64,000 nt of DNA from Monoplex corrugatus (GCA_030674185.1 JAPXFY010000021.1:74377169-74441168); one strand, 5' to 3'. Counted from the stretch's first letter, positions 48,504 through 60,733 are shown. Made by a program: numbers and translations. Notes: generated from the letters alone by a model not told the origin.

Positions 48504-49345
48504 TAGCAATGCCGCACGAAAAATTGAAATTGGGTTTTGAGTTTTAAAATTTATATGGTTTTGAAGATATTGTTATTCTGAGTAAAAAGCAGTTTAAATT
48601 TTTCAAATCGGACTAATAGTTCATGAGATATTCCAATTTGAAGCGTCAAAAATTTCTTAAATTTTGGTACCATGTTTTAGTGGGACAAAGAAGGACAAGT
48701 GTCACAGAACAAACTCATCAAATGGCATGGTATGCTGATTTTGCTGGAAATGACATTTATTTTGTAATTGTGAGAGACAGACCGGATCAAAAGTCATGAA
48801 ATTTTGGTCGTTGATGTATTTTGGCGTGCCGAATTGAATAAAACCATTATTGGAACTCTGTGACGAGCCATTTTTGTCTTATTACAGGAAACATGTGATA
48901 TTTTGGATGTTTTATCAGTGTTTCATTAATAATTGCCCATATTGTATTAATAACAGACAAAAATGAAGCTAGAAACAAAACAATCATTTCAAGAGATAGA
49001 TATAAAATCATTTTGCTCATCGTTCAAGTGTCTTATTACTGCAAATTAAACCAAAAAAGTCACGACTCGCTACTTCAGTAGTCTTATGAATAACTTTTAA
49101 TATTTCATCAGTTTCTGTACATATAAAAGGACATCTGAGAATCAATGACTTCTGGAATCACTTAAATAATTGAAATATTAAAAATTACTGCATGCTTTTA
49201 TGCTGCAATCCTTCCAAAAATATCATCCGATCAAAATTCTACTAAAAACTAAACACACACACATACACATGCACACACACATAACACACATACACATACA
49301 GAGAAAAACATAACAGACAAGATTTATGTACGTTACATTTGATTT

Positions 49346-50130
49346 TTATTTTATACATCAGTCTTTAAAAAATAGACTAAACTGTCTGTGGATGAGTCAA
49401 GTCCCCGAACACTTAGCACAGCCAGCGTCCAAAGAAAACTTCAGGAAGGATATGGGACCACTCACCATTCAGGAACAGGTCACTTAACTCCTACAATAGA
49501 GAAATATATGAATTTCTGCATAATATATACTATTCATTGAGAGATTGGAAAGGAAAGGAAACCATAATGCATAGTCTTCACAATAACATTACTTTAACAT
49601 TAAGCCCAAACTCGCGACTTTGATTTTTAGCATATTACTGTAAAAATCCACCAAAGCAGAGCAATCCTGCTAAGTATTTCCAGTGTACTCTTGCCCTTTA
49701 ATACAAATCAATAACAACAGGCTACTATTAAATAAGATGCAATCTTCCCTTTAAAACAAATTAATGACAATGGGCCTATCCTTTTCAGATATTGACTACA
49801 AATTGAAACAACTACATAAGCTAATGGATGGCCTACTTTACAAATAATACAACTCATAGCCTTCTATTCAGTTTCAAAACCTAAATGAAGAATATTATAA
49901 CAATGAACAGAAGATTTTGTTTTGTGACATTCTAAATCTCTGTGTGTGTTAGTGTGTGTGCGCGTTGTCAGAGAGAGAGAGAGACTCAGACTCAGAGAGA
50001 GAGTGTGTTGTCAGAGAGAGAGAGATGGAGAGAGAGAGAGACAGAGAAAGAGAGAGAGGATCATGCCTGTTAACAACTTGGATATGAATGTATTGTGGCC
50101 TATTTACTTTATTTATTCATTTCTTGTTCT

Positions 50131-50175
<45 letters not shown>

Positions 50176-50260
50176 CATGTCAAGGAAAGTACAATAACTT
50201 GCACAGAATTGTTTGTTGATTTGAAAAAAAAAATATTTAGACTTATTCATTCATTCATTT

Positions 50261-50291
<31 letters not shown>

Positions 50292-50300
50292 TTGGGGAGG
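49346..50300. other. Interior of the TIR element: AT-rich DNA and GA microsatellites
   Basis: This part is not shared with the copy at 25.46 kb. It holds an AT-rich stretch with no usable open frame, then GA/AG microsatellites at about 49970-50060, 50132-50170 and 50264-50291 that encode Arg-Glu runs in every reading. No gene is seen. Confidence 0.5.
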
Positions 50301-51060
50301 CGGGTATGCGCACCCCTCTGTTTGGGCAAACCCATTTTCCACGGCCCGGCGAAGCACGTCGAGCACATAGTATTTTTAGTAGTAAGCTCGCCCGTCGTGG
50401 GGTGAGCAGATCTACACTGCGACATACAAATAGCATGATCTCGGGGAGGAAATGGTTGACGAATCTAGCTTCGGCTGACAACTCCGAATCGAGTTCAAAC
50501 GCAGTTGTCCTTTTCTTCAAAAATACAGTGTCACAGATAAAACAGAACTTGATCTGTTGATTGCTAGATCTAGTCTTTGTCCGACAACGTAAAACATGCC
50601 GAGCTGAAACTTGTACAGCGTTCTGTTACGCCGGTAGTAGGCCTATGGCGTCGGCACATTCCGACGTTGTTTTGCTACTGATCTGGAACAGATCCTCATG
50701 TAAAAAGTTGCCGTACGGCCGTATTTTACTTCAAATTGATTTCATATTACACCTGCATATAGAAAAAAGTATGCAAAATCGAATCCCGCCGACGAGAAGT
50801 TCCAAAAATGGCGACTTGCCTGCAAACTTTTCCGATGAAAAAAAGCAAAACTTTGGAAGCGTCGATCTCGGTTCGAAACTGGCACACATAGCTCTCGTCG
50901 GGATATATCATTTTGTTACATTGATTCTCATTGGCTGCAAAATTACAATGTGATTGGTTCACAAATATAGCCGTACCGACCGAAATAGTGAAGCACACCA
51001 AACAAACTTCGATTCTAAACGCATACCATATCCGCGATTACGCCCGAAACGCGGATTTTC
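50300..51060 (-). promoter_or_regulatory. CpG-rich block with paired CCAAT boxes (candidate promoter)
   Basis: Conspicuously richer in CpG than its surroundings, with motifs such as CCGTACGGCCG and CGCCGACGAG. On the minus strand CCAAT occurs twice 23 bp apart (about 50934-50961), followed by TTTCGAAC and a GCCATTTTT motif. These are seen directly; promoter function is inference. It lies inside the TIR element and upstream of the cyclin-box exon at 45671, in the sense orientation of cyclin B3. Confidence 0.3.
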
Positions 51061-51298
51061 GACTTTCTCATCAAATAACTAATTCCATTTTCGCTGTAAG
51101 TACATAAAATGGCAATCATTCAAATCTTTATTCATTTCTGATTCATATAAGAAAAAAAATAAGGATGAAACACCGCTTAAAGAGGCAGTAATACTTGATT
51201 GAACTGAAGACCCCCTAGTTTTGCGGCCGGCCCCCGTTTTTGCCCAGTTTTTGGTACCACAAATTTGACGTCGCGTTTCGGTTCGCACGGCATTGCTA

Positions 51299-52178
51299 CC
51301 TACACCCATCTCAAATAAGCCATCTAAACACAACGACCCTACACCCATCTCAAACAAGTCATCTAAACACATCAACGACCCTACACCCATCTCAAACAAG
51401 CCATCTAAACACATCAACGACCCTACACCCATCTCAAATAAGCCATCTAAACATCAACGACCCTACACCCATCTCAAACAAACCATCTAAACACATCAAC
51501 GACCCTACACCCATCTCAAACAAGCCATCTAAACACAACGACCCTACACCCATCTCAAATAACTTTAATAAGCCATCTAAACACATCAACCATCCTACAC
51601 CCATCTCAAACAAGCCATCTAAACACATCAACGACCCTACACCCATCTCAAACAAGCCATCTAAACACATCAACCACCCTACACCCATCTCAAACAAGCC
51701 ATCTAAACACATCAACCACCCTACACCCATCTCAAACAAGCCATCTAAACACATCAACCACCCTACACCCATCTCAAACAAGCCATCTAAACACATCAAC
51801 GACCCTACACCCATCTCAAACAAGCCATCTAAACACATCAACGACCCTACACCCATCTCAAACAAGCCATCTAAACACATCAACGACCCTACACCCATCT
51901 CAAACAAGCCATCTAAACACATCAACGACCCTACACCCATCTCAAACAAGCCATCTAAACACATCAACGACCCTACACCCATCTCAAATAAGCCATCTAA
52001 ACACATCAACGACCCTACACCCATCTCAAACAAGCCATCTAAACACATCAACGACCCTACACCCATCTCAAATAAGCCATCTAAACACATCAACGACCCT
52101 ACACCCATCTCAAATAAGCCATCTAAACAACGACCCTACACCCATCTCAAACAAGCCATCTAAACACAACGACCCTAG
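51299..52178. repeat. 42-bp minisatellite, right part
   Basis: About 21 further copies of the same unit as at 47.1-48.5 kb, resuming exactly at the target duplication of the TIR element. One unit holds a small insertion (AACTTTAAT near 51560). Confidence 0.93.
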
Positions 52179-52184
52179 GGGAAA

Positions 52185-52645
52185 ATTGTAAAAGAAACTT
52201 AAGTAAGCATATTGCATTCATGCAGATAATCAAAGGATATGACTGGCACTGGTCACTCAGTCAAATTTAACACCAGGGACATTAAGAAAAATCAAACCTG
52301 AATACAAATGCCAAAGTGTAACTGAGCAAACAAAACATATAAAAACTGGTCTATAGTACCAAAACAATGCCCCCTAAGCAGCTCACGTCCTTAGAACTAC
52401 AAATGCAATTAATATACATACCCAGCTGACTGAAGAATGTTAAGGCTTTATAAAAACACACAGGTAAATGAACCACCAAGGGAGAAAATGGCAGCAGAAC
52501 AGATGACAGGAAGCAAAGCTGAAACAGTGAGAGAAAAGAGGAAATTTCTACACAAATTTTCCAGAAGGTAGGGGGATACTATCTGTACTGAAACAGTCTC
52601 CAGAAGGTAGGGGGATACTATCTGTACTGAAACAGTCTCCAGAAG
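52185..52645. repeat. Dispersed repeat, partial copy, with 39-bp internal duplication
   Basis: Starts directly at the end of the 42-bp satellite and shares CCTGAATACAAAT and the GGGGGATACTAT end with the 62-kb copy. A 39-bp segment (AGAAGGTAGGGGGATAC and following) is present twice at about 52563-52640. Confidence 0.55.
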
Positions 52646-52979
52646 ATTTGTGTACAACATTCACTCAGGCTTAGTCAATGAAAAAAAAGTGATGGAAACC
52701 AGTTGTCCCTGGCAAAACATGTGGAAATCTACTGTGACATGTACACAAAACTTCAAACAAAAATCTCCACTCATTCACACAAACTAAAACCAAACCCAAA
52801 CCACCACTGCACCACAAAAAGGTAGGGGGGAAGAAACAAAGAAAACCTGAACAACAAACAAAAACCCCCAACATAAAAGCAACTACACAATGGTGGCACC
52901 GTATTATGATGCCAAACTGATCAAACCCAATCTACTAACAGATGTAATAGAACCAAACATGTACACATGTCTCACCGAC
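52646..52979. other. Unique intron sequence next to the exon at 52980
   Basis: An A-rich and C-rich stretch on the plus strand with no open frame of note. Confidence 0.4.
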
Positions 52980-53081
52980 CTCCCTCTCCTTGTAGTACTC
53001 AAAGATATCGTACGCGTACAAGGGCTCAAAATGCAATTCCGTTTCAATGTCGCCATCTATATCATCCACACCTTCTGGCAC
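52980..53081 (-). CDS. CCNB3: Cyclin B3 exon leading into the cyclin box
   Basis: A 102-nt, 34-codon exon in phase 0/0 with a CCAG acceptor. The donor is the non-consensus GAG/GTCGGT; a better-looking GTGAGA lies 4 nt further but breaks the frame. It encodes an acidic stretch followed by YAYDIFEYYKERE, the conserved segment just before the first cyclin fold, equivalent to the P-Y-x-x-D-I-x-x-Y/H-x-R-E region of mitotic cyclins. Joined to the next exon it reads YKERE-VKFMLNPYM, as expected for cyclin B3. The intron that follows is 7.3 kb and contains the 42-bp satellite and the 2.8-kb inverted-repeat element. Confidence 0.88.
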
Positions 53082-53180
53082 CTGGAAAACAGCAATACAG
53101 AATTTCACTAGGATTACAGCTTTCTTCATATACTACTTTCCATATTTTTTGGAAAGAATAAGCATGTGCTGCATGCATTG

Positions 53181-53183
<3 letters not shown>

Positions 53184-53233
<50 letters not shown>

Positions 53234-53245
53234 CGCGCGCGCGCA
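53184..53245. repeat. TG/GC microsatellite
   Basis: A TG run of about 40 bp followed by GCGCGCGCGCGC, a classic Z-DNA-forming type of sequence. It lies in the intron upstream (gene sense) of the exon at 53081. Confidence 0.9.
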
Positions 53246-53504
53246 AGACAGATCAACTCAACTTTTTCTCAAAGAGTATCTGCACTCAGAATAAATTCCA
53301 TATATGCAAAATGCAAACACCGCAGATGCCATGCATACAAAAAAAAAATATTCAGAGTGTTCATAACCTTATATATGCTGGTAGGGTCTTTAAAAAAAGG
53401 GGGTCCCTGGCATGAATGATGATCTGATACATTGATGAAAACTGCAAAAAAATTCAGAGCATTCAACTTGTTTTTCAGCATTGTATCAAACCACTGCATC
53501 ATTT

Positions 53505-55645
53505 CTGCTCAACTTCGATTGAGCCTTCGAGCAAATAAAAAGAAATCTGGCAACACTACTCTATATGACTGGTCAAATCTGAACGACAACCCTGAAATTC
53601 GTAACATCTTCATAACAAGGGTGAGAAATAGATTTGCTGCCCTACAAGATACAGTCTCAGCAAAGACTGCTAACATGACATACAACCACTTTGAAATGGC
53701 TTGTAAAGAAACAGCTGCAGACATTATCGCGCTGAAACCCAAAGTAAAAAAACACAAAACTCCATGGGTAAATGAAGAAATCTGTCAAAAACGCAAGCAA
53801 CTGAAAGAAGCTGCATAAATAAAAGACTCAACCATCCACTGAGAACATCTTTTACCTCAACAATGCTCGTGCTGCTCTCATCGAGGCCTATGAAACAGAG
53901 CAAACCAACTACCTACAAAGCAAGATCGACCAGATCAGAAATGCTGTCAGCAACAAAAAGTCTGCTGTTGCCTGGAAGACCGTGAACGAAATAAGTGGTA
54001 GAAAAAGCTGTAACAGAGCTGAGCTAAAAGCATCTAGCTAAGAAGAGTGAGTACAACTGTGGCAACAACATTTCCAAGACCTACTCAGGAAACCTCCAGA
54101 CATCTCTGAAGAAGAAATAACTCCAGTCTTCACGGAGGAGCTGAATATCAAGAAAGGACTGTTTACGTTGGACGAACTACTGATAGCAGTGAAAAGCATT
54201 CAGTGTGGAAAAGCATGCGGACTCTATGAGAAACCAGCGGAAGTATGGAAAATAGAAGAATTTCATCAGATATTGCTGGAATGCTGCAACAACGTTTATA
54301 ACCAAGACCCAATAAACAAATAGACTAAAGGATGCCTGCTTCCTTTCCCCAAGAAAGGTGATCTCGGAATCACAAAGAACTACCGTGGAATCACAATACA
54401 TGCAATTTCTGCAAAGATCTACAACCTAATGCTGGAGATAGATCCAGTTCTGAGGAAAAACCAAAACGTGTTTTGCCAAAACAGATCGACATCAGGACAA
54501 ATACTCACCTTCAGACGTATATTGGAAGGCATAAAAACCAAAAACCTCCCAGCTGCTCTCCTATTAATCAACTTTTCCAAAGCTTTTGATTCGATCCACT
54601 GAAGAAAGATGAAGGAGGTTCTAACTGCATATGGACTACCTAAGGAAACAGCAGACGCCATCATGATGCTGTATCAGAATACCCGCTGTACGGTTTGCTC
54701 CCCCGACTGAGACACAGACTTCTTCGACATCACTGCTGGAGTCCTTCAAGGAGATACGCTTGCCCCTTACATTTTCATCATCTGTCTCGTAGTCGATTAT
54801 GTGCTGAGGAAAGCAGTGGATAAGAACAAAAAACTTGGCTTTACCCTCACAGAACAGAAGAGCAGACGCCACCCTGCGGTAAAGATAACTGATGCGGATT
54901 ACACTGATGACCTGGCTGTTCTCACAGACCTAAAGGACGCAACATCTCTCCTTCACAATGTCGAAAGAACAGCAATGGAGATTGGGCTCCACCTCAATGC
55001 GAACAAAACAGTTCATCTGTCTGAACCAAGACGCATCAGAAGGTATGAGAAGCCTCAATGGAGATATGATCAAACAATTCAAGACTTTAAATACCTTGGC
55101 AGCTACATTGACTCCACAGAACAAGACGTCAACACCAGACTCGGAAATGCCTGAGGTGCACTAAATCAACTGGACAAAATCTGGGAATCCAATCTACAAA
55201 ACAATCTGAAAAGGAACGTCTTCCAAGCAACAGTAGAGTCCGTTCTTACATATGGCTCAATCTCTTGGACCCTAACAACGACAATGGAGAGGAAGATTGA
55301 TGGAGCATACACACGAATGCTGCGTGCAGCCCTGAACAAATCCTGCAGAGAACATCCAACTAACAAAGAGTTATATGGTAAGATCCCACCAATCTGTAAA
55401 TCAATACGTCAAAGACTGCGCTTCGCGGGACACTGCTGGCATAGCAAAGAAGAACTGGTGGGGGATGTTCTACTATGGAGACCCAGCTACAGCAAAGACC
55501 AGGACGTCCAAAGAAGACCATCAACCAACTGATCAATGATACGGGCTGTCAGTATGATGAATTACCTACTGCAATGTCTGACAGAGAAGGATGGAAGAAA
55601 CGTGTCATGGATAGTCGAGCAAGCTTGACATGATGATGATGATGA
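53505..55645 (+). mobile_element. RTE-like LINE, 5'-truncated, with TGA-repeat tail
   Basis: Starts within the region between endonuclease and reverse transcriptase (YDWSNLNDNPEIRN, VRNRFAALQD). It then carries reverse transcriptase motifs in order: ITKNYRGITIHAISAKIYN, LLINFSKAFDSI, GVLQGDTLAPYIFIICL, then YTDDLAVL in place of the usual YADD/FADD, and YLGSYIDSTEQDVNTRLG. It ends ACATGATGATGATGATG, a trinucleotide tail of the kind seen on RTE elements. Several in-frame stops (near 53818, 54040, 54600, 54708 and 55153) make it inactive. Confidence 0.85.
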
Positions 55646-56194
55646 AAACACTTTTTTGGCCGAAAAGATCCGTTTTGGGATTTTTTTTTTCAATTCATCA
55701 TTACTATCTTTTTATAATCGAAGGCAACAATTCACCTCTGCTTCATTTTAGTAGTCACCAAAAATTCAAGTAATGAGAACCAATTTTTTTTTTTTTTTTT
55801 AAAAACCTTGAAAAAAAAAGTTATTTTTTAAAGCCTGTACGAACCCCGACATATGTTAGCTTGGGTTTGCCACATGTTTGCTACGCAATTAAATTGTAAT
55901 TCAAGTGGATTATGCATGCAATGATACGTCACTAAATCATTTCACCATTTAGTGCATCTCCTGTTTTGATTTTCTACATGGTCTGGACAATTTTGTCCGT
56001 TTTCATGAAATGCAAATAAATGATTAAAAAGAAAGTCAGGAGCTCTGCCTATCAAGCTGTCAAGCCACAAGTTATGTTTTGTATTTTTTACCTATACACC
56101 AAAACAACAGCAAACAGTAAAGTTATCTCTTGACTCTGTGGTGGTCAAGGACCAAAGGGTAGAAATGTCAACTTCTCTCTGATCTGAAGCCAGC
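55646..56194. other. Unique AT-rich intron sequence
   Basis: Contains T and A homopolymers near 55683 and 55785-55830; no coding potential seen. Confidence 0.45.
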
Positions 56195-56902
56195 ATTATG
56201 AGGGTGGTGCTCATCTCCCTCCTTCACTGCCATTCCTTTTCAAACTCACAGAAGCCAGCATTATGAGGGTGGTGCTCATCTCCCTCCCTCACTGCCATTC
56301 CTTTTCAAACTCACAGAAGCCAGCATTATGAGGGTGGTGCTCATCCCCTCCTTCACTGCCATTCCTTTTCAAACTCACAGAAGCCAGCATTATGAGGGGG
56401 TGCTCATCTCCCCTCCTTCACTGCCATTCCTTTTCAAACTCACAGAAGCCAGCATTATGAGGGTGGTGCTCATCTCCCCTCCTTCACTGCCATTCCTTTT
56501 CAAACTCACAGAAGCCAGCATTATGAGGGTGGTGCTCATCTCCCTCCTTCACTGCCATTCCTTTTCAAACTCACAGAAGCCAGCATTATGAGGGTGGTGC
56601 TCATCTCCCTCCTTCACTGCCATTCCTTTTCAAACTCACAGAAGCCAGCATTATGAGGGTGGTGCTCATCTCCCTCCTTCACTGCCATTCCTTTTCAAAC
56701 TCACAGAAGCCAGCATTATGAGGGTGGTGCTCATCTCCCTCCTTCACTGCCATTCCTTTTCAAACTCACAGAAGCCAGCATTATGAGGGTGGTGCTCATC
56801 TCCCTCCTTCACTGCCATTCCTTTTCAAACTCACAGAAGCCAGCATTATGAGGGTGGTGCTCATCTCCCCTCCTTCACTGCCATTCCTTTTCAAACTCAC
56901 AG
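56195..56902. repeat. About 64-bp minisatellite
   Basis: Eleven copies of AGCCAGCATTATGAGGGTGG, TGCTCATCTCCCTCCTTCAC and TGCCATTCCTTTTCAAACTC. Units are nearly identical, with one-base indels in the CCCTCC and GGGGG segments. Confidence 0.93.
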
Positions 56903-57073
56903 TAACATCAGGCACCCAATTCATGGTTGTATGAACTAGGGCCACACGCATTTTCTTCTTTATTTGAATCTATGCAGTCCAACTGGAAGTGCAAGGTGGG
57001 AGCTGTACTGTTACACTAAGCGGGCCTCTCCCACTGAAACAACCCATCACACCATAAACTCCAATACACTGAC

Positions 57074-57158
57074 CTCTGGTTTCATCGCCTGATTGGCCGT
57101 GGAGCTCTCCAGAACGCTCCCATCCAGTGACATACGCGAAGAATCCCGTTCCACCATG
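57074..57158 (-). CDS. CCNB3: Cyclin B3 exon, linker between N-terminus and cyclin box
   Basis: An 85-nt exon with a TTTCAG acceptor and a GAG/GTCAGT donor. It completes the split Ser codon from the previous exon, then encodes 28 residues beginning MVERDSSRMS and ending NQAMKPE. It is acidic and Ser-rich and contains no known domain. The phases fit exactly on both sides (2 in, 0 out). The following intron of about 4 kb holds a tandem array at 56.2-56.9 kb and a LINE at 53.5-55.6 kb. The preceding intron holds an RTE-like LINE. Confidence 0.7.
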
Positions 57159-57319
57159 CTGAAACACACACACCAACACAAGTTCCATATTACCCATCAA
57201 TTAATAGTCAATACTAAAAGAAAACTGTTTTGTTTTCCCTCTAGTGTCAAGTATTTTCCTAATCTCCAAGCGCACAATGGAGAACACAGACTGTGACAGG
57301 ACAGCACCTATTTGGCTAG

Positions 57320-60110
57320 GGGCTGCCCAGCTTAGATGGGGGTAGCAGAATGCATCCCTGGCAAAGAACCCTTGTCCTCCTTGGCGACTTCCAATGCCAG
57401 AGTGGTTGCTGATCATAACCCTTGGCCTTCCTCCTGCCTTGAACATTTCAGAGTTGGCAAAATCAATGAAAATGGGCAGCGCCTCATGGAGCTTTGTTCC
57501 TATCATGGCCTCTTCTTGACAATTCTTACATCCAGACAAAGCCTCAACAGTGTCCTGGGGACATTCTCAATCAAAACATTGGCATCTCTGGACATCTGGA
57601 CATGGTCATCAAGTTTGTGCTTCTCACCCGCACATACCATAATGCTTACCACTCACTAGTGTTACAAGATCAGGCTACAACCTAAGAAGCTCCACTATAG
57701 CAAACAATAGGGGAAGCCTCGTATCAACACCTCCAAGATTCAATACCCAAAGAAACTTGAATTTGCCAAGTCTCTAATGCTCTATCCAGACCAACCACTC
57801 AATCTGCCTTTGAAAAATGGGACCCCTTTAGGAGACCATTCAGAAAACTACCCTAGCTACCTCTGAAGAAAAAGACCTCCAAGAACAGACTGGTTTGAAA
57901 CCAAGTCCAGTGAGATAACCCTGTTACTGACTTAAAGTGTGCTGCCTTTGCTGAATACAAGCATTCACCAACACAAATCCCTGCAAGCACTCGGCGCTGT
58001 CAGGAGCAAAGTGCAGCCGACACTACGATGTGCCGATGAATACTGTCAACTTGACATCCAGATTGCAGCAGCTACAGGCAACATAGGTATGTACGAGGGT
58101 ATCTAGAAATTCTTGGTCCAAAACAGAGCAGAACAGCCCCCCTCAGATCCACCAAAGGCAAACAGATGGAGAGATGGGTGGAACACTACTCAGAGCTATA
58201 CTCTAAAACTCTGTTGCCACCTCAGCCTTCTGTGCCCATCATGGAGGTGCCAGATGCTTAACGCTACAAGAATTTCACAAAGCAATTGGCAGCTTGGCCT
58301 GTGGGACCTGGCACCTGGTAATGATGGCATCCCCCCAGACCTCATCAAGCACTGAAAGAACACCCTCCTGCAACCCTTATGTCCTCTGTCAGTGCTGGAG
58401 AGGAGCAGCACAAGACATGGGACTTAGGAGATACCAAGATCATCGCCCTCTAAAAAACGAGGGAGACAGAAGCAACTGCAACAACTACAGGGACATTTCT
58501 CTACTGAACATCTAGGCAAACTGTATACCTGAGATGCGTTAGCGCGTTTCTAAAAGCTAGCTGAGTGCACCCCACCCCACCCCACCCAAGTCCCAGCATG
58601 GCTTCTAATCAGAATGCTCCACAGTGGACATGATTTTTTCCTTTGTCAACTATAGGAGAAACGCAGAGAACAGCAAAAGCCTCTCCACACTGCCTTCGTC
58701 GACCTCATCAAGGCCTTTGCCCTGGTCAGCAGGGATGGATTATTCAACATTCTCCTGAAAACAGGATGCCCCCCAAACAATGTAAAGGCAACAACTCCAG
58801 TGCCTCACAGACACGATTTTCCCAAGCCTGCAAAGACTTTGGTCTGACCATCAGCCTGAAAAAGACAAACATGCTGAGCGAAGATGGACATTTCACTGTC
58901 ATCACCATCAATAACTATGAACTTGTTGTCTACCAGTTCACATACCTTAGGTCCATCATCAGCAACATGTCTTTCGATACCAAGGTCAACAAAGGCATTG
59001 GTATGGCCGCAGCAACTCAGGCTGACTAACTGCTCACATCTGGGAGAACCCAAAGCTGACAACTCCGACCAACGGCATCATCAGCACCTACTGAATGGCA
59101 GCAAAACATAAACACTCTACTGATGCAACAAAACATCACACTCTACTGAATGGCAACAAAACATCAACACTCTACTGAATGACAGCAAACATCAACACTC
59201 TACTGAATGGCAACAAAACATCAACACTCTACGAATGACAGCAAACATCAGCACTCTACTGAATGGCAACAAAACATCAACACTCTACTGAATGACAGCA
59301 AAACATCAGCACTCTACTGAATGACAGCAAAACATCAGCACTCTACTGAATGACAGCAAAACATCAGCACTCTACTGAATGGCAGCAAAACATCAGCACT
59401 CTACTGAATGACAGCAAAACATCAACACTCTACTGAATGACAGCAAAACATCAGCACTCTACTGAATGACAGCAAAACATCAACACTCTACTGAATGGCA
59501 GCAAAACATCAGCACATGCCAAACAAGAGTGAAAGCTGAACAGCTTTCACTTGCAATGCCTCCACCACATCCTCGGAATCAAACGGAACAACAAATATCA
59601 AATGCCCAGGTCCTAAGCATGTGCTGGTCTCCCTACCATACACACTGCTCTGACAATGCAGGCTGTGCTGGCTTGGCCATGTGCACCGAAATGGACATAT
59701 CCCAAAGGACACCCTTTATGGTGAACTAGTCTCCAGCAAGAGATCTGTTGGTCTCCCCCAGCTAGGATACAAAGACGTCTGCAAGCACGATATGAAAGCT
59801 CTGGACATCAGCATAAAGAGCTGGGAAAACACAGCAGGCGACCGCAACAGATGGCGCAGTGTGCTCCAGAAACAACTCGGGTTGGGGCAAAAGATCCAGA
59901 CCTAAGCTGAGGAAAAGAGAGCCAGGCGGAAAGCAAACAACTGAAGGCAACCCTATGACCAGTATCCATACATGCATCTAATGTCCAGAGACTGCCATTC
60001 CCACATCGGCCTGACCAGTCACAGCCCATGCTAGCTCCATAGACATGGACTTGACATAACACTAGGGCGCATCATCCAGTCAACACTGACTGATGCTGGC
60101 TTATTACTAC
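57320..60110 (+). mobile_element. RTE-like LINE with endonuclease and RT remnants, interrupted by a minisatellite
   Basis: Endonuclease remnants include LLGDF, then NENGQRLMELCSYHGL near 57.47 kb. Reverse transcriptase remnants include LAPGNDGIPPDLIKH near 58.31 kb and AFVDLIKAFALVSRDGL near 58.69 kb. The C-terminal part reads LGHVHRNGHIPKDTLYGEL and GLPQLGYKDVCKHDMKALDI near 59.68-59.8 kb. The RT core is largely deleted and frames are broken throughout. A 29-bp minisatellite fills 59088-59515. Confidence 0.85.
59088..59515. repeat. 29-bp minisatellite that arose inside an RTE-like LINE
   Basis: About 15 copies of a unit with AACATCAGCACTCTACTGAA and TGGCAGC (variants GACAGC, TCAACAC). The first unit merges with LINE sequence ATCATCAGCACCTACTGAAT, which corresponds to the conserved ISTLLYGS segment of RTE reverse transcriptases. 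LINE coding sequence resumes after the array. Confidence 0.85.
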
Positions 60111-60154
60111 TAGCGTTAACATTTTGCTTCATCTATTAAGTGTTTTTCATCAAC

Positions 60155-60395
60155 ACTTTATCTACAGATTACTTTTAGAAACATCAAGACAATCATCACC
60201 ATCAGGTGCCTTGCTACATGGCATTGGCGATCATGGCCTTCCATCTGTTTCTATCTCTTGTTGCCACAAGCACCTCTTCACCCTCTGTCTTCAGCCACTC
60301 TGCAAGTCCGTCCAATATCTTCTCCCTGGGTCTACCTGCTGCTCTCTTTCCCTCCAGCTTTCCTCCCTAAATTCTTTCCTTTTGTTTAACAATAA
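60155..60395 (-). mobile_element. LINE 3' end fragment, same family as the 36.6-kb element
   Basis: On the minus strand it carries GCTGGAGGGAAAGAG, ATATTGGACGGACTTGCAG and AAGGCCATGATCGCCAA, each closely matched in order at 37.70-37.85 kb. It contains only the extreme C-terminus and a GATGGTGATGAT tail. Confidence 0.7.
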
Positions 60396-60733
60396 ATGAA
60401 AGAAAGATTATATAGAGAAAAAGTAAATGAAACAGATATACTAGATCAGAAAACTGACAGCAAAATTTCATTAACACATTTCCCCCCTAAAGTCATTCCC
60501 GTTTTGCCACACTGGAAAAAAGTCTGATAAAAATGAAACAGGTTAACAGGGTTGAAAAAAATTTGTAATAACAATGCCCTACCCTTTTTCCAGAAATGTT
60601 AAAGACTGACAAGCTATCACATTTTCTTAACACCTTTTTTGGGTGGTATAAGGATTATCTAAAACGAGCATTGCTGGTCACCAAGCCCAGTAAAAACCAT
60701 CCTATCCAACACCTTTTGCCTGCCCACACCTAC
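60396..60733. other. Unique intron sequence next to the exon at 60734
   Basis: AT-rich, with no open frame or repeat recognised. Confidence 0.4.

Larger units (their letters stand above)
48504..51298. mobile_element. 2.8-kb terminal-inverted-repeat element inserted in the 42-bp satellite
   Basis: The left end begins TAGCAATGCCGCACGAA and the right end, read on the other strand, begins TAGCAATGCCGTGCGAA (15 of 17 identical). The element is flanked by CCTACAC at 48497-48503 and again at 51299-51305, a 7-bp target duplication in the satellite. The left 840 bp recur at 25.46 kb. The interior holds GA microsatellites and a CpG-rich block. I see no transposase, so it looks non-autonomous. The superfamily is undetermined; 7-8-bp duplications occur in hAT and P-type elements. 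Confidence 0.8.

Noticed and set aside
50561..51001. Open frames on both strands in the CpG-rich block as a novel gene
   Set aside because: They are about 130 and 84 codons, have no domain, and are expected by chance in a less stop-rich, CpG-rich stretch.
51240..52163. 307-codon plus-strand frame and 224-codon minus-strand frame
   Set aside because: 42-bp satellite readings on both strands.
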